Below are positions 58,458 to 64,000 of a stretch of DNA of 64,000 bases, one piece after another. This stretch comes from Bin80 sp965215475. GTDB lineage: Bacteria; Bacteroidota; Rhodothermia; Rhodothermales; Bin80. A program made the translations under genes and the position numbers. The notes below the pieces were generated by a model. The model saw nothing but the letters and a program-made list of their open reading frames with translations, had not been told where the DNA came from and made no database searches. Location of the stretch: the NCBI GenBank assembly GCA_965215475.1, contig OZ244061.1:2356001-2420000 (forward strand), written 5' to 3'. Within the stretch, counting starts at the first letter, position 1; every line of letters starts with the position of its first letter.

Positions 58458-58616
58458 CTATTTTGCTGAATTTTCGTCAGATGAGTACTTTTTGACCCTT
58501 TTTACGGCTCCGCCCATCCATGCAGATAAAATACGCATTTTAGGGAAGGTTTTTTTTTGCGGAGTATCGCCTTCGGGTGAAGGTGCATTGACAGTTTTGC
58601 GGTTCTTTTGTGTCAT
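58458..58616 (-). CDS. Small basic protein with a strong ribosome binding site
   Basis: 52 aa from ATG 58616 (MTQKNRKTVNAPSPEGDTPQ), ending SSDENSAK. AGGAGG at 58625-58630 lies 8 bp upstream. Ribosome binding sites this strong are not the norm near other starts here, which suggests an acquired gene. Lys/Arg-rich, no membrane segment. Not recognised; it could be a spurious frame. Confidence 0.35.
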   Translation of the reverse strand: MTQKNRKTVNAPSPEGDTPQKKTFPKMRILSAWMGGAVKRVKKYSSDENSAK

Positions 58617-59608
58617 AGAGGTTTCCTCCTTTCGATCACCAATGAAACGGAAGACACGTAAACCGTTCAACAAGAAACGTTTGATTCACACGGTCCGCAG
58701 CCGTTTTGAACCGATTGCAGATCCAAAACCTTCCAGGGGATGTACGCTCGTGGATTCCCTGATGTCGGGATTTCTCTTTGAAGTGCTCCGCGTTACTTGA
58801 ATTTGATCAAACGATTCGTACTGGTACCCCTATTGCCAATAGGAAGCGTCTCTTTGGGGTAAACCATATGCCCAGCGATGCGCAAGCGTCTTGGTGAAGT
58901 AGATCCGTTCGATTTTTCATTCAAAACCATCTTTGCCCAATTGCAACGGGGGAAGATTCTGGAGGGGGTTCGGTTGATCAACCATCACGTACTGCTTGCC
59001 ATAGACGGAACCGGCATGTTTTCCTCCAAGTCCGTTCATTGCTGTGAAACGCCTCCTCGCGATGGAACATCTACGTTCATCACATGCTCTGTGCTGCATC
59101 CACTCCCCAAAATCATGATTCCTCTGATGCCCGAGCCGATCGTCAAAGACGATGGCACCACCAAAAACGATGGTGAACGTAATGCATGCAAGCGGTTCTT
59201 TGGCGGAGAGAACACCCCCATTTGAAGACGATGGTGGTTCAGGATGAACTCGTTTCCAACGCGCCCTATCTTCGTCTTTTAGGAGAGTATGACCTAAGAT
59301 AGATCATCGGAGCGAAGCCGGGAGGTCACACGTTCCTGTTTCCCTATATGAATCGCAGTGACGAGACCAAAGAAGTGGAGATGGAGGTTCAAGGAGTTCG
59401 GTATCGTTGTCAGTTTCACAACCACGTTCCTTTGAACGCATCCAATGCAGAGGTTCAGGTCTATTTTTAGAGGTGTATGAAACCAGACCGGACATCAAGA
59501 AGCATCCCAACCCCAAAACGATGCGCTTTTCTTGGGTGACCGATCTTTCCCTTGATGAGACGAAACTCATGGAGATCATGAGAGCGGGGCGGTCCCGATG
59601 GAACATTG

Positions 59609-61700
59609 CAAAACTTAACCCTATTTTTTCCTGAACGTAGGATTTTTTGGTTAAAAACGTCCTCTTTTTCCCTTCCTCCGCCCCGTTTTTCGGTCTGAAT
59701 CTGCCTTTTTGTGTATGCTAAGCATATGTTTTTGTGCGTTTTTGATCCCCAGATTCATTTTAAAAAGTGCGCCCATGTAAATATTTGCTGATTTTGGGTT
59801 ATTTATTGCAATTTATGTCGTATATTTACGTTTTAGCAAACCTATTTGAGCCCATGTATTTAGCCGAAATCCCGAATCGCAATTCCCCCTCCACCTGGCT
59901 CGTGCGAACCTCCACGCGAGACGGCAAACGAACCATCAAAAACACCATCGCCAATGTAACGCACCTTCCCGAACCCATTCGCGAAGGACTGCGAACGCTC
60001 TTGCAGGGAGGCCATGCCATCCAGTCCTTCAAGGAGGCACTGCACACCCAGCGTACCCGGCACCATGGGCATGTTGCGGTGGTGCTACACATGATGAAGC
60101 ATCTCAAAATGACATCCCTCATTGCGCCAAAGAATTCGCGCTTTCGACGATTGGTTCTCGGCATGATTGCGGCCCGGGTCATCAAGCCCGCCAGCAAACT
60201 GCAGACCAGTGACATGTTGGACAAGACCAGCTGTATCACAACGCTCCATGAAGAACTTGACCTCAAGCATGTGGACCAGAATGATCTCTATGAGGCCATG
60301 GATGAATTGGCCGCCTGCAAGACCAAGATCGAATGCAAGTTAGCCAAACGCCATCTCACCGAAGGTGGAATGGTGCTGTATGATGTGACCAGCAGCTACT
60401 TGGAGGGCGATAAACATGCATTTGGAGCATATGGCTATAACCGGGACAAGAAAAAAGGGAAAAAACAAATTGTGTATGGATTGATGACCGATAAGGAAGG
60501 ATGTCCGGTCTCCGTAGACGTCTTTCCTGGCAATACCCCCGATATCAAGACCCTTGGCGCTCAGATCTCCAAGCTCCAAAATACGTTTGGGTTCAAGCAT
60601 GTGATCTTGGTCGGAGATCGCGGGCTTTTGAAGCAGAAACAGATTCAGGAGGAGATCATCCCTGTGGGGTTGGATTGGATTACGGGCATGCAAAAACAGG
60701 AGATCCGTGAGGTGGTGGAGCAAGAGAAAACGCAAATGAGCTTGTTTGACCAACAGGATCTGGTGGAGATTCAAAGCGATCTCTATCCCAAGGAACGCCT
60801 CGTGCTATGCAGGAACCCCTTTCAGGCGGCAAAGACTAAGAAAACCCGTGAGGATCTTTTGGCGAAGGCCGACGCAAAATTGGACCAGATCCTTGCGGCA
60901 ACCACCCGTACACCCCGCCGACTCAAAGACAAGGCCAAGATTGGAATGCGCGTGGAGCGTGCACTGGGGAAACACAAATTAAAGAAATTCTATCTCCTTG
61001 AGATCGAGGAAGGGTATTTCTCGTATACCCATAATGCGGAGGCGATTCAGAGGGCCGAGCGCCTGGATGGGGTCTATGCGATCCGGTCCAGCTTGAAACA
61101 GCCCGCTGAGCAGTTGGTGTCGGACTACAAACGATGGTCCACCGTAGAACGCGCCTTCCGCGTGATGAAATCCATCTCCCTGCGCGTACGCCCCATCCAT
61201 CATGTCAAATCCGAGCGGGTCATTGCGCATGTCTTCTTATGTATGCTGGCCTATTATGTAGAATACCATCTACGAAAGAAACTTGCCCCCATCACGTTTG
61301 CCGAAGAGGATCTGGAAGCAAAAAGAGCCCAGAGAGAGAATATGGTGAAGCCGTCCAAGAATGCAAACAGGAACGCACACAACAAGAAGACCAAAGACGC
61401 GGAAAGACCCAAGAGTTTTGAGTCCATCATGGAAGAACTCTCTGGGGTATGCCGTGTAACGGGCGTTCTAAACGTAAAGGCCGACGAGGATCACGAAGTG
61501 AAGTTTGTGGACAATGAACTGACCCCGACCCAACGTCAAGTATTCAAACTTCTGAAGATCAAGTCTCTGTGTTGATTCGGTTCATCAAACCGAATCAGAC
61601 TCCCGCCATTGCTCCTTGAACAACATCATTTTTTAAAAAATCCATCCAAATGGTGCGGGAAATCTGCGCTTTTTTCAGAAAAAAATAGGGTTAAGTTTTG
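59609..61700 (+). mobile_element. IS1634-family element, copy B
   Basis: Perfect terminal repeats CAAAACTTAACCCTATTTTT at 59609 and its complement ending at 61700. ACATTG is duplicated at 59603-59608 and 61701-61706. 2092 bp; 9 bp longer than copy A because of a 3-codon difference. Confidence 0.94.
59854..61575 (+). CDS. IS1634-family DDE transposase, copy B
   Basis: 573 aa from MYLAEIPNRNSP. Same catalytic set as copy A (MVLYDVTSSYLEGD, ILVGDRGLLKQ, STVERAFRVMKS). Differs from copy A at about 15 positions, including DKT inserted after SDML and WST for RSA beside the catalytic Glu. Intact. Confidence 0.94.
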   Translation: MYLAEIPNRNSPSTWLVRTSTRDGKRTIKNTIANVTHLPEPIREGLRTLLQGGHAIQSFKEALHTQRTRHHGHVAVVLHMMKHLKMTSLIAPKNSRFRRLVLGMIAARVIKPASKLQTSDMLDKTSCITTLHEELDLKHVDQNDLYEAMDELAACKTKIECKLAKRHLTEGGMVLYDVTSSYLEGDKHAFGAYGYNRDKKKGKKQIVYGLMTDKEGCPVSVDVFPGNTPDIKTLGAQISKLQNTFGFKHVILVGDRGLLKQKQIQEEIIPVGLDWITGMQKQEIREVVEQEKTQMSLFDQQDLVEIQSDLYPKERLVLCRNPFQAAKTKKTREDLLAKADAKLDQILAATTRTPRRLKDKAKIGMRVERALGKHKLKKFYLLEIEEGYFSYTHNAEAIQRAERLDGVYAIRSSLKQPAEQLVSDYKRWSTVERAFRVMKSISLRVRPIHHVKSERVIAHVFLCMLAYYVEYHLRKKLAPITFAEEDLEAKRAQRENMVKPSKNANRNAHNKKTKDAERPKSFESIMEELSGVCRVTGVLNVKADEDHEVKFVDNELTPTQRQVFKLLKIKSLC

Positions 61701-62038
61701 ACATTGAACATGAAATGATGAATGCCCTCAAGAATCAGGGTGACCATTTTGAGCATAATGATGGACACGGATATAAGCATTGATCCACGGGGTTTGCTTG
61801 TCTGATGATGCTTGCCTTTTTGGTGGATCAAGTGGAGCAGCTCTGTGATGGGTTATTCCAGGATGCACTGGCGAGCATGGGGAGACTCAAATATTTGCGA
61901 GAGCGAGTACGAAACCTGTTCCGAGAATTTGATTTAGAGAGTTGGGAGTTTCTCTACCGGGGGATGGCGGAGGGATTCAGGGTCACCGTAGAAATTGATT
62001 CCTCGTAGCGGAAACCAGGGTCGTGGGAGGAGAACGTG

Positions 62039-62061
62039 AGCCCCTGATGGTATCAGGGGCT
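62039..62061 (+). terminator. Hairpin after the ISNCY-like remnant
   Basis: AGCCCCTGA-TGGTA-TCAGGGGCT, a 9-bp perfect GC-rich stem 30 bp after the transposase stop, no T-run. Probable terminator or end structure of the old element. Confidence 0.5.
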
Positions 62062-62487
62062 GGGAGTGGTGTGTCCCGTTGTCAGAACGTACAGAAAAAA
62101 GGATCAGAAAACGTCCGATTGGGGCAGGAATGGATCCTCAAAAACCAGCAAAATCCGTCTGATTTGCATCAAATACTAGATCAACTAAATTCTAAGCCGT
62201 TAGTGGCAATTGCTGATAAAGGGCAGATTCCGTGAAAAGAAAAACTGCCAAAACTCATGAAAATTTCCACGATAAATTGTAAACTTGTGCAAAGAACAGA
62301 TAGCTAGGATCAGCATAACCCACGACGAAGTAGTCTGCATATGATATCCATCCACGCCACGAATACTCTCGAATTCAGCAGAATTGAGAACCGAGGACGA
62401 AATCGCTGAATATATTCCGGCAGAATAAGGGAATCTCCAGGATTCAATAAGGTGAAATGGGAAAGCTGTTTTTGGACGCATCTAAAG
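62062..62487. other. Gene-free stretch downstream of the flippase
   Basis: 426 bp. Open frames on the minus strand (to 62200) show no recognisable protein. No hairpin with T-run for the flippase transcript was found. Confidence 0.4.
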
Positions 62488-63978
62488 TTACGAATTTCTG
62501 AAAATCCGCTCCTTCCAGATTGCGAGACCAAAATAGCAGGCAGCTCCCAAGATCAGTGCCCCAGTAGTGCCCCATTTATTGTTAAACAGCAGGGCAGCGA
62601 TGATCAATGCTAGCCCCGGTAGAGATAAAAGAAAGAAATCCCAATAGGGAGCAGCACATTCTCGCCAGGATACTTGTGCCAGTCGGAGAATGACGAATAA
62701 CTGGATAGCCCGCACGATGGCACCGGTAATTCCACCGGCAATCAGCATCGTATCTATACTTCCAGAGAGCCCGCCCAAGACTAATGCCATAGACAGACAA
62801 ACAAGTAAAAGTAATGCCATCAGAAAGTCCAGCCGCTGGCTTTCAGTCACATCGTAAACCCTGGTGAGAGGGGATACAATGGAACCCAGTACTAACCATG
62901 CTGCGATATAGGTAGCATAGATTCCGGTCTGCCGATGAAGATCTCCCAGCCATAATTCAAAAAAATCTGGTCCCGCAAGCATGACGGAAAGAACAGGGAA
63001 GATTCCAATCATGACCAATCGGCGATGTACTAAGGAACTGATAGATGTCAGAGTACCAGATAAGTGCGCCTCTGCTGCACTGATAAAAAAGGGACGTGCA
63101 ACGGATCCACTGATGTAAGACATAGGAATCGAAATTGCGGCAAGAGCAATCCCGTAGAATCCAATGGTGTCTTCAGTGATGTCGGTATCAAAGAAGAACG
63201 GGATCAGAAGCACGGTCAATTGCCCCATGAGTGCACTAATCATGGATGAAGGTGTCGAGAACAATGCAAAATACCGATAGCGAATAGCAGCTTTGATCAT
63301 GCGATCCCAACTCAATGCAGAAACGATAGCTGTCGCACTGCGACGCAGTGCGACAGCTATGACAATAGTGGTAGACACGATATGGCCAAAAATAAAGCCA
63401 CCAATATGTCCTGCTTCATTGGCGTGGATCGGGGGAGATCCAGTACCAATCCGACCGGTCACCATCGCTAAAGTCAGACTGACATGGCTGGCACTAATGT
63501 GACGGAATGCCCGTTTTCGAACTAACCAGAATTCGGCAATTTTCCCCATCCGCATACAGATGAGAGTAAGCGGGACCAGAGGTAGATAGGGGGCAATGGC
63601 AGGAAAAGCCAAAAGATCGGCAATTTTGGTGCTCCAAAAAGAGAGAATCATAAGAAAGATTGCACTCAGAAAGGTTACCGAAGCGGAGAGCCAGATCAGT
63701 ACGGCCGCATCGTGATCTTCTTTTGGGAGCATCAGCGCGTCTTCATACCGCAGAGAAGCAATGGCTCCAACAAGCGTCATGAGCGTAACAAAATACTTGC
63801 CGATGCCCAGTTCTGAGGGCGAGTAAAGACGTGTGATGACCCCGAGCGCAAGGTATCCAATCACCATCACAACCCCGGCAGCGGAGAGCAGGGTCAGAGT
63901 GGGGCCGCTGAGACCCTGCGTCGAAAACAGGCGGCTTAGGGTTTTCATGAATCCGGGTTGATTTTCCATACGACCCAA
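62488..63978 (-). CDS. Wzx-type polysaccharide flippase (MOP superfamily)
   Basis: 496 aa from ATG 63978; 63969 (MENQPGFMKTL) is an alternative. About twelve membrane segments, e.g. LLSAAGVVMVIGYLALGVI, SASVTFLSAIFLMILSF and YWDFFLLSLPGLALIIAALL. RLYSPSELGIGKYFVTLMTLVG and RYEDALMLPKEDHDA are typical of O-antigen/capsule translocases. Flips undecaprenyl-linked repeat units across the inner membrane. No glycosyltransferases lie in the window; they may lie upstream, beyond the edge. A 35-bp palindrome sits inside the gene. Confidence 0.87.
   Translation of the reverse strand: MGRMENQPGFMKTLSRLFSTQGLSGPTLTLLSAAGVVMVIGYLALGVITRLYSPSELGIGKYFVTLMTLVGAIASLRYEDALMLPKEDHDAAVLIWLSASVTFLSAIFLMILSFWSTKIADLLAFPAIAPYLPLVPLTLICMRMGKIAEFWLVRKRAFRHISASHVSLTLAMVTGRIGTGSPPIHANEAGHIGGFIFGHIVSTTIVIAVALRRSATAIVSALSWDRMIKAAIRYRYFALFSTPSSMISALMGQLTVLLIPFFFDTDITEDTIGFYGIALAAISIPMSYISGSVARPFFISAAEAHLSGTLTSISSLVHRRLVMIGIFPVLSVMLAGPDFFELWLGDLHRQTGIYATYIAAWLVLGSIVSPLTRVYDVTESQRLDFLMALLLLVCLSMALVLGGLSGSIDTMLIAGGITGAIVRAIQLFVILRLAQVSWRECAAPYWDFFLLSLPGLALIIAALLFNNKWGTTGALILGAACYFGLAIWKERIFRNS
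63326..63360. repeat. 35-bp perfect palindrome inside the flippase gene
   Basis: ATAGCTGTCGCACTGCG, one A, then its exact reverse complement. In the flippase frame it reads AVALRRSATAI, and the other strand reads a nearly identical peptide. Confidence 0.9.
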
Positions 63979-64000
63979 GGAGTTGCCCGATACACAAGCT

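Larger units (their letters stand above)
58642..62008 (+). pseudogene. ISNCY-like DDE transposase split by IS1634 copy B
   Basis: First part 58642-59608: RFEPIADPKPSRGCTLVDSL, then in other frames HHVLLAIDGTGMFSSKSVHC (Asp), IPLMPEPIVKDDGTTKNDGE and MVVQDELVSNAPYLRLLGEY (second Asp), FSWVTDLSLDETKLMEIM and AGRSRWNI. Second part from 61707 continues as EHEMMNALKNQGDHFEHNDG and LMMLAFLVDQVEQLCDGLFQ, ending 62008. The insertion falls at the NI|E codon that supplies the catalytic Glu. Several frameshifts and stops predate or follow it. Confidence 0.85.

Noticed and set aside
62200..62481. 93-codon minus-strand frame downstream of the flippase
   Set aside because: No homology recognised, no ribosome binding site, overlaps another equally poor frame.

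Overview
The window looks like chromosomal DNA of a Gram-negative bacterium of the Bacteroidota/Rhodothermota (FCB) group. Supporting signs are a PorV-type outer-membrane protein, a TonB receptor paired with a HmuY-like heme-binding lipoprotein, a DUF5117-type zinc-protease lipoprotein, a DUF58/BatA/DUF4175 operon, and a Cys-rich secreted peptide next to a 6-bladed beta-propeller lipoprotein. The assignment rests on gene families only. No rRNA, tRNA or CRISPR array was seen.

Layout. 1-7.6 kb: 5' part of dnaE, cut by the window edge inside what reads as an intein, then katG and a secreted zincin protease. 7.6-11.1 kb: a decayed type II restriction-modification pair and a broken ISL3 element with an 8-bp target duplication. 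11.4-22.3 kb: housekeeping and envelope genes: a CBM48 protein, an epimerase-uvrC-cytochrome-like-spmA-spmB operon, rsmB, a PorV-like protein and a heme-uptake pair behind a palindromic operator. 22.4-26.4 kb: an IS1634-family element next to a decayed ISNCY-like transposase. 26.5-35.5 kb: a six-gene defence operon matching the Mza architecture (C5 methyltransferase, Vsr nuclease, MutL/MORC-type ATPase, Z1 ATPase, DUF4420/PD-(D/E)XK protein, AIPR protein). Its methyltransferase carries a 13-bp homopolymeric C tract near the 5' end. 35.9-40 kb: a ferredoxin-NADP reductase, a second decayed ISL3, and the Cys-rich peptide/propeller pair. 40-50.2 kb: a six-gene operon of VWA, DUF58 and DUF4175 proteins with a caspase-fold protein and a YncE-like propeller. 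50.4-62 kb: an insertion-sequence graveyard holding a TnpB element with perfect inverted repeats, an IS4 inside another IS4, a decayed IS1380, a decayed MobV relaxase, and an IS1634 copy inside an ISNCY-like transposase. 62.5-64 kb: a Wzx-type flippase.

How it fits together. The defence operon and the mobile-element zones are accessory DNA set between conserved core genes. Two nearly identical IS1634 copies in opposite orientation bracket about 35 kb containing the defence operon, so that segment could invert. Each copy still has its own matching 6-bp target duplication. The strongest novel leads are the possibly phase-variable Mza methyltransferase, the DnaE intein at the GFNK/SHS site, and the TnpB element bounded by 24-bp perfect terminal inverted repeats and 6-bp direct repeats.
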